Notes: generated by a model not told the origin, from the sequence alone. Shown: positions 24,501-40,100, numbered from the stretch's first letter. The stretch is 64,000 nt of DNA from Acanthochromis polyacanthus (GCF_021347895.1 NC_067131.1:31405411-31469410); one strand, 5' to 3'. Made by a program: numbers and translations.

Positions 24501-26452
24501 AGGGACCGTCTGCAAATTGCAAAACCACTGCAACAGCGAAGAGAGACACAAATATTCAATAACCTCACTCTGATATACTGTACTGTCAACAGAATCACTA
24601 GAATACTGAACTGTGGCCCTGAGGAGTCGTGGTGGACGTCCTTTATTTTCGTTTCTGAAAGGTGGCAACCCTAGGCATGGCTAGCATTAGCCATAGCAAA
24701 CAGACCGCAAAGAAACAACAAAAATCGATTAAAATCATAATCGTCCAAGATGACTAAAAAAAAAAAAAATCGAGATTTTATTTTTTGGCGATATCACCCA
24801 GCTCTACTTGTTAGTTTTGCACAACTTGCATTACTTTAGTTTTACCTCGCAATATTTTTACTTTACTTCATGTTTGTGTTGCTTTGCCTCACACTACTTT
24901 TAGATTAGTTTTAGATTCGTAACATAATCTAAAACACTTTTAGATTACCTAATGAATAACTTTGTTACCTCACAGTAACATGAGCATCATGTCGCAGTAG
25001 GTGTTACAAGAAATCGCAATAACTTCTGTATAACTTTGCTAACTTTTGCATTACTTCTCAATAATTTTTGCAAAACATCACTCAGTTGTGCAGTTTCTCG
25101 CAATACTTTTAAATTTGTCCACAATATGTTTTGCATTTTGCACAACTTTGAAATACTTGCACCTTGCATTACCTCACAATATACTTAAGTTTTGTCAAAA
25201 TACTTTAAGATTATTTTATAATTACTTTACTTCACAATAACTTGTGTGTAACCTCACTAGCTTTTGCGTTTCCTCACAATCCCTCTAATTACAGTTGCCT
25301 CACAACAACTTTCACATCATCTCACAGTACATTTACGTTACCTTGCAGGAACGTTTGTTACTTTTCAGTAACTTTGACGTTGTCTCAAAGCAAATTCTGT
25401 GTTTCAAAGAAATAGTTTTCTTTCTCTCATAGTGCCTTGCATTACTTAGCAGTAAGTTTTGCGTTACCTCGCAATAATTTCTGAATATCCTCACTCAGTT
25501 GTGAAGTACCTCACAATAGTTTTAGAACTGTTTGCAGTATTTTGATGTTATGTTGCACTACTTTTGAATGTAACTTTACTTCGCAATAAGTCACAGTAAC
25601 TTCTGTATAACGTCGCATTACTTCACAGTCACTCTACTTTCAGTAACTTTAATGTTGCCTTGTAAGTTTTTGTGTAACGTCACAGTACTTTTACTTTGCC
25701 TTTCAATACTTTAGTGGAACCTCGCAATGAATTTCACATCATTGACAAAAATACATTGATGTAACCTTGCAGCAACTTCTGTTACTTTGCAGTAAGTTGT
25801 GGATTAGTATGCAGTATTTTTACGTTACCTGGTGATACGTTTGCATTCAGTTAGCTGCCACTACATTTGTGTTTTCTTGCAATAACTTTTGCGTCATCTC
25901 CTAAGTTTTGGATATCTTTGCAATACTTCTTTTACCTCTCGTTTACGTTCCTTGACCTCAGTACTACATAATAACTGTGCGGATACTTTGTAGTAACTTC
26001 CACATTATCTCACATGTTTGGTATTCCTCTCAGTACTGCTGCTTTACAGTCGGCTCTACATTTCTTCTGTTGGTTTGTCCTCCAGGAAGTTCTCTGAGAC
26101 CTTCAGGGTTCCACACAGATCAGACCTGACTTCTATCCACTAAATATCTTCTGTTCTGCAGCCTCATAGATCAGATTCACATCCCACAGCTGCAGCTTAT
26201 TGATGCGAGTCTGATCCGTGTTACTGAGCAGCTGTTTAACATCTGCTGTCTGTTCCGTTGCAGTGTTTCTGTTTTGAGGAGCAGCGTCTGAATCCCCACG
26301 AGGAGGTCGACATGCCCGTCTTCTTCTACATCGACCCGGAGTTCGATGAGGACCCTCGGATGGCCCGAGTGGAGACCATCACGCTGTCCTACACCTTCTT
26401 CGAGGCCAAGGAAGGCCAGAAGCTGCCGCTGCCCGGATACAGCTACAACTAA
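21581..26452 (+). CDS. cox11: Cytochrome c oxidase assembly protein COX11, three coding exons
   Basis: The exons are 21,581-22,042, 22,977-23,102 and 26,264-26,452, joining in frame to 258 residues. COX11 is an inner-membrane copper chaperone that delivers copper to the CuB site of COX1. The N-terminus is Arg-rich with few acidic residues, as in a mitochondrial targeting sequence. One membrane helix (about 74-96, ending SYAAVPLYQLYCQ) is followed by an intermembrane-space domain. C101 after the helix and the CFCF motif at 197-200 are the copper-binding and redox cysteines of the family. The end ITLSYTFFEAKEGQKLPLPG is diagnostic. Donors are GTGAGT and a weaker GTCGGC; acceptors are CCCTGCAG and CGTTGCAG. 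The AATAAA at 26,802-26,807 probably ends the transcript. Human COX11 is 276 residues, so length is normal. The ATG chosen is the first in frame giving a targeting sequence. Confidence 0.95.
22043..22976 (+). other. cox11 intron 1: octamer hairpin and satellite relatives
   Basis: Positions 22,337-22,396 form a 27-bp inverted repeat (26 of 27 paired, 6-nt loop) containing the POU octamer ATTTGCAT. From 22,440 to about 22,740 the sequence repeats ACAACATACTATGACTTTTT, a decayed relative of the 38-bp satellite at 28-43 kb. Confidence 0.7.
23235..24677. mobile_element. DNA-transposon-like element in cox11 intron 2
   Basis: Positions 23,510-24,310 match the reverse complement of about 61,240-62,060, and about 24,310-24,490 match the palindrome at 59.7-60.1 kb. 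The right end reads TTTCAGAAACGAAAATAAAG on the minus strand, beginning GGGTTGCCACC. The left part holds a short frame MSTPETPPRPKKQKRF... (from 23,487) ended by TAA after 28 residues. It appears to be the uninterrupted form of the element nested in mpst copy C. I do not know its superfamily. Confidence 0.55.
24800..26050 (+). repeat. Highly degenerate CCTCACAATAACTTTTGCGTTA repeat in cox11 intron 2
   Basis: About 1.2 kb is made of irregular units alternating a 'TTACCTCGCAATA' phrase with 'ACTTTTGCGTTA'-like phrases at a period near 20-25 bp. Nearly every unit is mutated, so this is an old tandem array. No gene is seen. Confidence 0.65.
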
Positions 26453-26980
26453 AGAAACTGAGAAAACGCTCCAAGACTCTTCTCTCTAACGTCTGTTAGA
26501 TCTGAAAAATGACAGGATCCTGAGTTCAACTGGTGTTTTCTTTAATCAGGAATCGTCCAGATGTCTGAATGAGCAGATCATAAAGAAAGAGGATCTCAGT
26601 TAGTTTAAAGAGAGAACTGGTCAGTAAAGATTATATCGTTAGTTTGACAGTGAAGAATCCTGGATCAGTTTTCCGACATGAAAACCAGTAAAACTTCTGA
26701 CTGAACTGTTTCTGGTGTCGCTGAAATGGCGATGCTTTGATACCTGAGAGACTGGAGACGAACTCTGATTATTATTCACTGTTTAAATGAATCGACACAT
26801 CAATAAATTATGAATGAAATGTAAAAAAAACTGCAGTTATATAAAAACATCCCTAATTTATCTTGTTTCATGTGTCTTTTTTACAACAAACTATAACTTT
26901 AAATATGTGAAATTACGGCACTTTTTACAACACACTTTTTTGCAACATACTGTACGATAACTTTTCTTTGCAACATGCTA
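26453..26980 (+). other. cox11 3' UTR and flank
   Basis: The 3' UTR probably runs to about 26,825 after AATAAA (26,802-26,807). From 26,880 decayed satellite phrases (TTTTTGCAACATACTGTA) begin. Confidence 0.5.
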
Positions 26981-26986
26981 AAGTAT

Positions 26987-27354
26987 CCATCCATTCTTTA
27001 TACACCGCTTTATCCTCACTAGGGTCATGGGGGGTGCTGGAGCCTATCCCAACTGACTCGGGTGAAGGCAGGGGACACCCTGGACAGGTCACCAGTCTGT
27101 CACAGGGCTACATATACAGACACACAATCACACTCACATTCACACCTACGGACAATTTAGAGTAACCAATTAACCTCAGCATGTTTTTGGACTGTGGGAG
27201 GAAGCCGGAGTACCCGGAGAAAACCCACGCATGCACAGGGAGAACATGCAGACTCCATGCAGAAAGATCCCAGGCCCAGGCCGGGATTTGAACCGGGGAC
27301 CTTCTTGCTGCAAGGTGAAAGTGCTAACCACTACACACTCTGCAGCCCTGTGCA
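26987..27354 (-). mobile_element. tRNA-derived SINE with target-site duplication
   Basis: The minus strand shows an A-box-like GTAGTGGTTAGCA, a B-box GGTTCAAATCC (plus-strand 27,284-27,294), a conserved body and a terminal GGATAAAGCGGTGTATAAAG with an ATGGATGG tail. Exact 7-bp duplications AAAGTAT flank it (26,980-26,986 and 27,355-27,361). It inserted into a decayed satellite unit. It is near-identical to the copy at 4,812-5,138. Confidence 0.85.
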
Positions 27355-27361
27355 AAAGTAT

Positions 27362-28180
27362 GACTTTCTTAAACATGTTATACTATACTATGATTTTTTT
27401 CATAATTTTTGTGGCATACTTTTACTATGACCTTTTATGACATGCGACATGATGACTTTCTTATGCTATACTATGGCACTTATGTCTTGCTCTAGTCTGA
27501 CTTTTTACGACATACTATACTGTGACTTTTTCATCATTTTTATGACATGACATTTTCTCCATATTTCAGACGACATACTAAACTATGACGTTTTTGTCAC
27601 ATTTCGGACGACATACTAAACCAGCGGTTCTCAAATGTGGGTACGAGTTCCCCTGGGGGTACTTGAAGGTATGCCAGGGGGTGAGATTTTAAAAAAAACA
27701 TTAAAAACCAGCAACAATTCAAAAATCCTTGATAAAATATATTTATTCAATAATTCTTCAACAAAATACAAATGAATTTGATAAACTGAATTTCATATCA
27801 AGTAGGCCATTCCATTTTATGACCATGAACCCAGTTTATGGAAGAGTTTAGATGAAAGAATTTTTTTTTTAATTCTGTTGAACCACGGTTCAAAAGCAAT
27901 GTCTGATTTTCATTGGTTAATTTTCATAGAATTTTTTATAATTTTTTTTAACTTTTGGGAGATACAAATTTCTGTGACCATTGTGGGTTTTTCTCTCATT
28001 AACCGAGGGCTACCAATAATCATGCTATACTTTTTACGACATACTATACTGTGACTTTTTTCATTATTTTGTGACATACTATAATTTTTTTTACATCTTA
28101 CTATACTTTGACTTTTTACGATATACTATGACTTTTTTCAGAATTTTTACGACATACGATACTATGCCCTTTTCAACATT
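27362..28180 (+). repeat. Decayed left shoulder of the satellite with an inserted hAT-like fragment
   Basis: Diverged units such as TTTTTACGACATACTATACT run from 27,362 to 27,607 and from about 28,020 to 28,180. Between them, 27,608-28,019 starts with CAGCGGTTCTCAAATGTGGG and continues CCCCTGGGGGTACTTGAAGG, typical of the end of a hAT-type element; no matching right end is seen. Confidence 0.6.
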
Positions 28181-31100
28181 TTTATGAAATTTTTTCCATA
28201 TTTTGGAAGACATACTAAACTATGACGTTTTTCTCACATTTCGGACGACATACTAAACTATGACGTTTTTGTCCATTTTTAGATGACATACTAAACTATG
28301 ACGTTTATTCCATATTTCAGACGACATACTAAACTATGAAGTTTTTGTCACATTTTGAATGACATACTAAACTATGACATTTTTGCTACATTTCAGACGA
28401 CATACTAAACTATGACGTTTTTGTCACATTTCGGACGACATACTAAACTATGATGTTTTTGTGCCATTTTGGACGACATACTAAACTACGACTTTTTTTC
28501 ACATTTCGGACGACATTGTAAACTATGACGTTTTTGTCACATTTCGGACGACATACTAAACTATGATGTTTTTGTCACATTTTGAACGACATACTAAACT
28601 ATGATGTTTTTTTCACATTTCGGACGACATACTAAACTATAACATTTTTGCCACATTTCAAACGACATACTAAACTATGACGTTTTTGTCACATTTTGGA
28701 CGACATACTAAACTATGAAGTTTTTTTTCACATTTCGGACGACATACTAAACTATGATGTTTTTGTCATATTTTGAACGACATACTAAACTATGATGTTT
28801 TTTTTCACATTTCGGACGACATACTAAACTATAACATTTTGCCACATTTCAAACGACATACTAAACTATGACGTTTTTGTCACATTTTGGACGACATACT
28901 AAACTATGAAGTTTTTGTCACATTTTGAACGACATACTAAACTATGATGTTTTTTTTCACATTTCGGACGACATACTAAACTATAACATTTTTGCCACAT
29001 TTCAAACGACATACTAAACTATGACGTTTTTGTCACATTTCGGACGACATACTAAACTATGACGTTTTTGTCACATTTTGGACGACATACTAAACTATGA
29101 AGTTTTTTTTCACATTTCGGACGACATACTAAACTATGATGTTTTTGTCATATTTTGAACGACATACTAAACTATGATGTTTTTTTTTCACATTTCGGAC
29201 GACATACTAAACTATGACGTTTTTGTCACATTTCGGACGACATACTAAACTATGACATTTTTGTCACATTGTGGACGACATACTAAACTACGACGTTTAT
29301 TCCATATTTCGGACATCATACTAAACTATGACTTTGTTTCACATTTCAGACGACATGCTGAACTATGACGTTTTTGTGCCATTTCGGACGACATACTAAA
29401 CTATGAAGTTTTTGTCACATTTTGGACGACATTCTAAACTATGACGTTTTTGCTACATTTCAGACGACATACTAAACTATGAAGTTTTTTTCACATTTTG
29501 GACGACATTCTAAACTATGATGTTTTTGTCACATTTCGGACGACATACTAAACTACGACTTTTTTTCACATTTCGGACGACATTGTAAACTATGACGTTT
29601 TTGGGCCATTTTGGACGACATACTAAACTATGAAGTTTTTTTTCACATTTCGGACGACATACTAAACTATGACGTTTTTGTCACATTTTGGACGAAATAC
29701 TAAACTATGACGTTTTTGTCACATTTTGGATGACATACTAAACTATGACGTTTAATCCATATTTCGGACATCATACTAAACTATGACGTTTTTTTCACAT
29801 TTCAGACGACATGCTGAACTATGACGTTTTTGTGCCATTTTGGACGACATAATAAACTTTGATATTTTTGTCATATTTTGGATGACATACTAAACTATGA
29901 TGTTTTTCTCACATTTCGGACGACATACTAAACTACGACTTTTTTTCACATTTCGGACGACATTGTGAACTATGACATTTTTGTGCCATTTTGGACGACA
30001 TACTAAACTATGACGTTTTTGTGCCATTTTGGACGACATACTAAACTATGACGTTTTTGTGCCATTTTGGACGACATACTAAACTATGATGTTTATTCCA
30101 TATTTTGTATAACATACTAAACTATGACGTTTATTCCATATTTCGGATGACATACTAAACTATGAAGTTTTTGTCACATTTTGAATGAAATACTAAACTA
30201 TGACATTTTTGCTACATTTCAGATGATATACTAAACTATGACGTTTTTGTCACATTTCAGACGACATACTAAACTATGACGTTTTTGCCACATTTCAGAC
30301 GACATACTAAACTGTGACGTTAATTGCATATTTTGGATGACATATTAAACTATGACGTTTTTGTCACATTTTGAACGACATACTAAACTATGACATTTAT
30401 TGCATATTTTGGACGACATATTAAACTATGACGTTTTTGTGCCATTTTGGACGACATACTAAACTATGACGTTAATTGCATATTTTGGATGACATATTAA
30501 ACTATGACGTTTTTGTGCCATTTTGGACGACATACTAAACTATGACGTTTTTGTCACATTTCAGACGACATACTAAACTATGACGTTTATTCCATATTTT
30601 GGACGACATACTAAACTATGACGTTTATTCCATATTTCGGACGACACACTAAACTATGACGTTTATTCCATATTTTGGACGACATACTAAACTATGACGT
30701 TTATTCCATATTTCGGACGACACACTAAACTATGACATTTATTGCATATTTTGGACGACATATTAAACTATGACGTTTTGTGCCATTTTGGACGACAAAC
30801 TAAACTATGACGTTTATTGCATATTTCGGATGGCATATTAAACTATGACGTTTATTCCATATTTCGGACGACATACTAAACTATGATGTTTATTCCATAC
30901 TTCGGACATCATACTAAACTATGACGTTTTTTTCACATTTCAGACGACATGCTGAACTATGACGTTTTTGTGCCATTTTGGACGACATACTAAACTATGA
31001 CGTTTTTGTCCATTTTTAGATGACATACTAAACTATGACGTTTATTCTATATTTTGGACGACATACTAAACTATGACGTTTTTGCCACATTTCAGATGAC

Positions 31101-34100
31101 ATACTAAACTATGACGTTTTTGTCACATTTTGAACGACATACTAAACTATGACATTTATTGCATATTTTGGACGACATACTAAGCTATGACGTTTATTGC
31201 ATATTTCGGATGGCATATTAAACTGTGACGTTTATTCCATATTTCGGACGACATACTAAACTATGACGTTTATTCCATACGTCGGACATCATACTAAACT
31301 ATGACGTTTTTTTCACATTTCAGACGACATGCTGAACTATGACGTTTTTGTGCCATTTTGGACGACATACTAAACTATGACGTTTTTGTCCATTTTTAGA
31401 TGACATACTAAACTATGACGTTTATTCCATATTTCGGACGACATACTAAACTATGACGTTTTTGTCACATTTTGAATGACATACTAAACTATGACATTTT
31501 TGCTACATTTCAGACGACATACTAAACTATGAAGTTTTTTTTACATTTTGGACGACATTCTAAACTGTGACGTTTTTGTCACATTTCGGACGACATACTA
31601 AACTATGACTTTTTTTCACATTTCGGACGACATTGTAAACTATGACGTTTTTGGGCCATTTTGGATGACATACTAAACTATGACGTTTATTCCATATTTC
31701 GGACATCATACTAAATTATGACGTTTTTTTCACATTTCAGACGACATGCTGAACTATGACGTTTTTGTGCCATTTTGGACGACATAATAAACTTTGATAT
31801 TTTTGTCATATTTTGGATGACATACTAAACTACGACTTTTTTTCACATTTCGGACGACATTGTGAACTATGACATTTTTGTGCCATTTTGGACGACATAC
31901 TAAACTATGACGTTTTTGTGCCATTTTGGACGACATACTAAACTACGACTTTTTTTTCACATTTCGGACGACATTGTAAACGATGACGTTTTTGGGCCAT
32001 TTTGGATGACATACTAAACTATGACGTTTATTCCATATTTCGGACATCATACTAAACTATGATGTTTTTCTCACATTTCGGACGACATACTAAACTACGA
32101 CTTTTTTTCACATTTCGGACGACATTGTGAACTATGACATTTTTGTGCCATTTTGGACGACATACTAAACTATGACGTTTTTGTGCCATTTTGGACGACA
32201 TACTAAACTATGACGTTTTTGTGCCATTTTGGACGACATACTAAACTATGACGTTTTTGTCACATGTCAGACGACATACTAAACTATGATGTTTTTGTGC
32301 CATTTTGGACGACATACTAAACTATGACGTTTTTGTCCATTTTTAGATGACATACTAAACTATGACGTTTATTCCATATTTCGGACGACATACTAAACTA
32401 TGACGTTTTTGTCACATTTTGAATGACATACTAAACTATGACATTTTTGCTACATTTCAGACGACATACTAAACTATGAAGTTTTTTATACATTTTGGAC
32501 GACATTCTAAACTATGACGTTTTTGTCACATTTCGGACGACATACTAAACTATGATGTTTTTGTGCCATTTTGGACGACATACTAAACTACAACTTTTTT
32601 TTCACATTTCGGACGACATTGTAAACTATGACGTTTTTGGGCCATTTTGGATGACATACTAAACTATGACGTTTATTCCATATTTCGGACATCATACTAA
32701 ACTATGACGTTTTTTTCACATTTCAGACGACATGCTGAACTATGACGTTTTTGTGCCATTTTGGACGACATACTAAACTATGACGTTTTTGTGCCATTTT
32801 GGACGACACACTAAACTATGACGTTTTTGTCACATTTCAGACGACATATTAAACTATGACGTTTTTGCCACATTTCAGATGACATACTAAACTATGACGT
32901 TAATTGCATATTTTGGATGACATATTAAACTATGACGTTTTTGTGCCATTTTGGACAACATACTAAACTATGACGTTTTTGTCACATTTTGAACGACATA
33001 CTAAACTATGACATTTATTGCATATGTTGGACGACATATTAAACTATGACGTTTTTGTGCCATTTTGGACGACATACTAAACTATGACGTTAATTGCATA
33101 TTTTGGATGACATATTAAACTATGACGTTTTTGTGCCATTTTGGACGACATACTAAACTATGACGTTTTTGTGCCATTTTGGACGACATACTAAACTATG
33201 ACGTTTTTGTGCCATTTTGGACGACATACTAAACTATGATGTTTATTCCATATTTTGTATGACATACTAAACTGTGACGTTTATTCCATATTTTGGATGA
33301 CATACTAAACTATGACGTTTATTCTATATTTTGGACGACATACTAAACTATGACGTTTTTGCCACATTTCAGATGACATACTAAACTATGACATTTATTG
33401 CATATTTTGGACGACATATTAAACTATGACGTTTTGTGCCATTTTGGACGACATACTAAACTGTGACGTTTATTGCATATTTCGGACGACACACTAAACT
33501 ATGACGTTTTTGCCACATTTCAGACGACATGCTGAACTCTGACGTTTTTGTCACATTTCAGACGACATACTAAACTATGACGTTTATTCCATATTTGGAC
33601 GACATACTAAACTATGACGTTTATTCCATATTTCGGACGACATACTAAACTATGACGTTTTTGTCACATTTCAGACGACATACTAAACTATGACGTTTAT
33701 TCCATATTTTGGACGACATACTAAACTATGACGTTTTTGCCACATTTCAGACGACATACTAAACTTTGAAGTTTATTCCATATTTTGGACGACATACTAA
33801 ACTATGACGTTTATTCCATATTTCGGACGACATACTAAACTATGACGTTTATTCCATATTTCGGACGACACACTAAACTATGACGTTTATTCCATATTTC
33901 GGACGACATCCTAAACTATGACGTTTTTGTGCCATTTTGGACGACATACTAAACTATGACGTTTTTGTCACATTTTGGACGACATACTAAACTATGACGT
34001 TTATTCCATATTTCAGACGACATACTAAACCATGACGTTTATTCCATATTTCAGACGACATACTAAACTATGACGTTTTTCTCACGTTTTGGATGACATA

Positions 34101-37100
34101 GTAAATTATGGCGTTTATTCCATATTTCGGACGACATGCTAAACTATGATGTTTTTGACACATTTTGGACGACATACTAAACTATGACATTTATTCCATA
34201 TTTCGGACAACATACTAAACTATGACGTTTTTGTCACATTTTGGACGACATACTAACCTATGACGTTTATTCCATATTTCAGACGACATACTAAACTATG
34301 ACGTTTATTCCATATTTCAGACGACATACTAAACTATGACGTTTTTCTCACGTTTTGGATGACATAGTAAACAATGGCGTTTATTCCATATTTCGGACGA
34401 CATACTAAACTATGATGTTTTTCTCACATTTTGGACGACATACTAACCTATGACGTTTTTCTCACGTTTTGGACGACATACTAAACTATGACGTTTATTC
34501 CATATTTCGGACGACGTACTAAACTATGACGTTTTTGCCACATTTCAGACGACATACTAAACTTTGAAGTTTATTCCATATTTTGGACGACATACTAAAC
34601 TATGACGTTTATTCCATATTTCAGACGACATACTAAACTATGACGTTTTTGCCACATTTCAGACGACATACTAAACTTTGAAGTTTATTCCATATTTTGG
34701 ACGACATACTAAACTATGACGTTTATTCCATATTTCGGACGACATACTAAACTATGACGTTTAATCCATATTTCGGACGACACACTAAACTATGACGTTT
34801 ATTCCATATTTCGGACGACATACTAAACTATGACGTTTTTGTCACATTTTGGACGACATACTAAACTATGACGTTTATTCCATATTTCAGACGACATACT
34901 AAACTATGACGTTTTTCTCACGTTTTGGATGACATAGTAAACTATGACGTTTATTCCATATTTCAGACGACATACTAAACTATGACGTTTTTCTCACGTT
35001 TTGCATGACATAGTAAATTATGGCGTTTATTCCACATTTCGGACGACATTCTAAACTATGACGTTTTTGACACATTTTGGACGACATACTAAACTATGAC
35101 ATTTATTCCATATTTCGGACAACATACTAAACTATGACATTTTTGTCACATTTTGGACGACATACTAAACTATGACGTTTATTCCATATTTCGTACGACA
35201 CACTAAACTATGACGTTTTTGCCACATTTCAGACGACATACTAAACTTTGAAGTTTATTCCATATTTTGGACGACACACTAAACTATGACGTTTATTCCA
35301 TATTTCGGACGACACACTAAACTATGACGTTTATTCCATATTTCGGACGACATACTAAACTATGACGTTTTTGTGCCATTTTGGACGACATACTAAACTA
35401 TGACGTTTATTCCATATTTCAGACGACATACTAAACTATGACGTTTATTACATATTTCAGACGACATACTAAACTATGACATTTTTCTCACGTTTTTGAT
35501 GACATAGTAAACTATGACGTTTATTCCATATTTCAGACGACATACTAAACTATGACGTTTTTCTCACGTTTTGGATGACATAGTAAACTATGGCGTTTAT
35601 TCCATATTTCGGACGACATTCTAAACTATGACGTTTTTGACACATTTTGGACGACATACTAAACTATGACATTTATTCCATATTTCGGACAACATATTAA
35701 ACTGTGACGTTTTTGTCATATTTTGGACGACGTACTAAACTATGACGTTTATTCCATATTTTGGACGACATACTAAACTATGACGTTTATTCCATATTTT
35801 GGATGACATACTAAACTATGACGTTTTTGTGCCATTTTGGACGACATACTAAACTATGACGTTTTTGCCACATTTCAGATGACATACTAAACTATGACGT
35901 TTTTGTCACATTTTGAACGACATACTAAACTATGACATTTATTGCATATTTTGGACGACATATTAAACTATGACGTTTTTGTGCCATTTTGTACGACAAA
36001 CTAAACTATGACGTTTTTGTCACATGTCAGACGACATACTAAACTATGACGTTTGTTCTATATTTTGGACGACATACTAAACTATGACGTTTTTGCCACA
36101 TTTTGAACGACATACTAAACTATGACATTTATTGCATATTTTGGACGACATATTAAACTATGACGTTTTTGTGCCATTTTGGACGACATACTAAACTATG
36201 ACGTTAATTGCATATTTTGGATGACATATTAAACTATGACGTTTTTGTGCCATTTTGGACAACATACTAAACTATGACGTTTTTGCCACATTTCAGATGA
36301 CATACTAAACTATGACGTTAATTGCATATTTTGGATGACATATTAAACTATGACGTTTTTGTGCCATTTTGGACAACATACTAAACTATGACGTTTTTGT
36401 CACATTTTGAACGACATACTAAACTATGACATTTATTGCATATTTTGGACGACATATTAAACTATGACGTTTTTGTGCCATTTTGGACGACATACTAAAC
36501 TATGACGTTAATTGCATATTTTGGATGACATATTAAACTTTGATGTTTTTGTGCCATTTTGGACGACATACTAAACAATGACGTTTTTGTCACATTTCAG
36601 ACGACATACTAAACTATGACATTTATTCCATATTTTGGACGACATACTAAACTATGACGTTTATTCCATATTTCGGACGACACACTAAACTATGACGTTT
36701 ATTCCATATTTTGGACGACATACTAAACTATGACGTTTTTGCCACATTTCAGATGACATACTAAACTATGACGTTTTTGTCACATTTTGAACGACATACT
36801 AAACTATGACGTTTTTGTGCCATTTTGGACAACATACTAAACTATGACGTTTTTGCCACATTTCAGATGACATACTAAACTATGACGTTAATTGCATATT
36901 TTGGATGACATATTAAACTTTGATGTTTTTGTGCCATTTTGGACGACATACTAAACAATGACGTTTTTGTCACATTTCAGACGACATACTAAACTATGAC
37001 GTTTATTCCATGTTTCGGACGACACACTAAACTATGACGTTTATTCCATATTTTGGACGACATACTAAACTATGACGTTTTTGCCACATTTCAGATGACA

Positions 37101-40100
37101 TACTAAACTATGACGTTTATGTCACATTTTGAACGACATACTAAACTATGACGTTTTTGTGCCATTTTGGACAACATACTAAACTATGACGTTTTTGCCA
37201 CATTTCAGACGACATACTAAACTATGACGTTTATTCCATATTTCGGACGACACACTAAACTATGACGTTTATTCCATATTTCTGACGACATACTAAACTA
37301 TGACGTTTTTGTCACATTTTGAACGACATACTAAACTATGACATTTATTGCATATTTTGGATGACATATTAAACTATGACGTTTTTGTGCCATTTTGGAC
37401 GACATACTAAACTATGATGTTTTTGTCACATTTCAGACGACATACTAAACTATGACGTTTATTCCATATTTCGGACGACACACTAAACTATGACGTTTAT
37501 TCCATATTTTGGACGACATATTAAACTGTGACGTTTTTGTGCCATTTTGGACGACATACTAAACTATGACGTTTTTGCCACATTTCAGATGACATACTAA
37601 ACTATGACGTTAATTGCATATTTTGGATGACATATTAAACTATGACTTTTTTGTGCCATTTTGGACAACATCCTAAACTATGACGTTTTTGTCACATTTT
37701 GAACGACATACTAAACTATGACATTTATTGCATATTTTGGACGACATACTAAACTATGACGTTTTTGTCACATTTCAGACGACATACTAAACTATGACGT
37801 TTATTCCATATTTCGGACGACATACTAAACTATGACGTTTTTTCCATATTTCGGACAACATACTAAACTATGACGTTTTGTCACATTTTAGACGACATAC
37901 TAAACTATGACGTTTTTGTCATATTTTGGACGACATACTAAACTATGACGTTTATTCCATATTTTGGACGACAAACTAAACTATGACGTTTTTGTCACAT
38001 GTCAGACGACATACTAAACTATGACGTTTGTTCTATATTTTGAACGACATACTAAACTATGACGTTTTTGCCACATTTTGAACGACATACTAAACTATGA
38101 CATTTATTGCATATTTTGGACGACATACTAAACTATGACGTTTTTGTCACATGTCAGACGACATACTAAACTATGACGTTTGTTCTATATTTTGGACGAC
38201 ATACTAAACTATGACGTTTTTGTCACATTTTGAACGACATACTAAACTATGACATTTATTGCATATTTTGGACGACATATTAAACTATGACGTTTTTGTG
38301 CCATTTTGGACGACATACTAAACTATGACGTTAATTGCATATTTTGGATGACATATTAAACTATGACGTTTTTGTGCCATTTTGGACAACATACTAAACT
38401 ATGACGTTTTTGTCACATGTCAGACGACATACTAAACTATGACGTTTGTTCTATATTTTGGACGACATACTAAACTATGACGTTTTTGTCACATTTTGAA
38501 CGACATACTAAACTATGACGTTTATTCCATATTTTGGACGACATATTAAACTATGACGTTTTTGTGCCATTTTGGACGACACACTAAACTATGACGTTAA
38601 TTGCATATTTTGGATGACATATTAAACTATGACGTTTTTGTGCCATTTTGGACGACAAACTAAACTATGACGTTTTTGTCACATGTCAGACGACTTACTA
38701 AACTATGACGTTTGTTCTATATTTTGGACGACATACTAAACTATGACGTTTTTGTCACATTTTGAACGACATACTAAACTATGACATTTATTGCATATTT
38801 TGGACGACATATTAAACTATGACGTTTTTGTGCCATTTTGGACGACATACTAAACTATGACGTTAATTGCATATTTTGGATGACATATTAAACTTTGATG
38901 TTTTTGTGCCATTTTGGACGACATACTAAACTATGACATTTATTGCATATTTTGGACGACATACTAAACTATGACGTTTTTGTCACATTTCAGACGACAT
39001 ACTAAACTATGACGTTTATTCCATATTTCGGACGACACACTAAACTATGACGTTTATTCCATATTTTGGACGACATCCTAAACTATGACGTTTTTGCCAC
39101 ATTTCAGATGACATACTAAATTATGACGTTTTTGTCACATTTTGAACGACATACTAAACTATGACGTTTTTGCCACATTTCAGATGACATACTAAACTAT
39201 GACGTTTATTCCATATTTCGGACGACACACTAAACTATGACGTTTATTCCATATTTCAGAGGACATACTAAACTATGACGTTTTTGTCACATTTTGAACG
39301 ACATACTAAACTATGACATTTATTGCATATTTTGGACGACATATTAAACTATGACGTTTTTGTCACATTTCAGACGACATACTAAACTATGACGTTTATT
39401 CCATATTTCGGACGACACACTAAACTATGACGTTTTTGTGCCATTTTGGACAACATATTAAACTATGACGTTTTTGCCACATTTCAGATGACATACTAAA
39501 CTATGACGTTAATTCTATATTTTGGATGACATATTAAACTATGACGTTTTTGTGCCATTTTGGACAACATCCTAAACTATGACGTTTTTGTCACATTTTG
39601 AACGACATACTAAACTATGACATTTATTGCATATTTTGGACGACATACTAAACTATGACGTTTTTACCACATTTCAGACGACATACTAAACTATGACGTT
39701 TTTGTCACATTTCAGACGACATACTAAACTATGACGTTTTTGTCACATTTCAGACGACATACTAAACTATGACGTTTTTACCACATTTCAGACGACATAC
39801 TAAACTATGACGTTTTTACCACATTTCAGACGACATACTAAACTATGACGTTTTTGTCACATTTCAGACGACATACTAAACTATGACGTTTATTCCATAT
39901 TTCGGACAACATACTAAACTATGACGTTTTGTCACATTTTAGACGACATACTAAACTATGACGTTTTTGTCATATTTTGGACGACATACTAAACTATGAC
40001 GTTTTTGTCATATTTTGGACGACATACTAAACTATGACGTTTATTCCATATTTCGGACGACATACTAAACTATGACGTTTATTCCATATTTCGGACGACA

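Noticed and set aside
27280..27340. Possible tRNA gene (A- and B-box-like sequences)
   Set aside because: It is the tRNA-derived head of a SINE with target duplications; no cloverleaf is expected.
31754..31936. 60-codon minus-strand frame inside the satellite
   Set aside because: It is a chance stop-free stretch of the 38-bp repeat.
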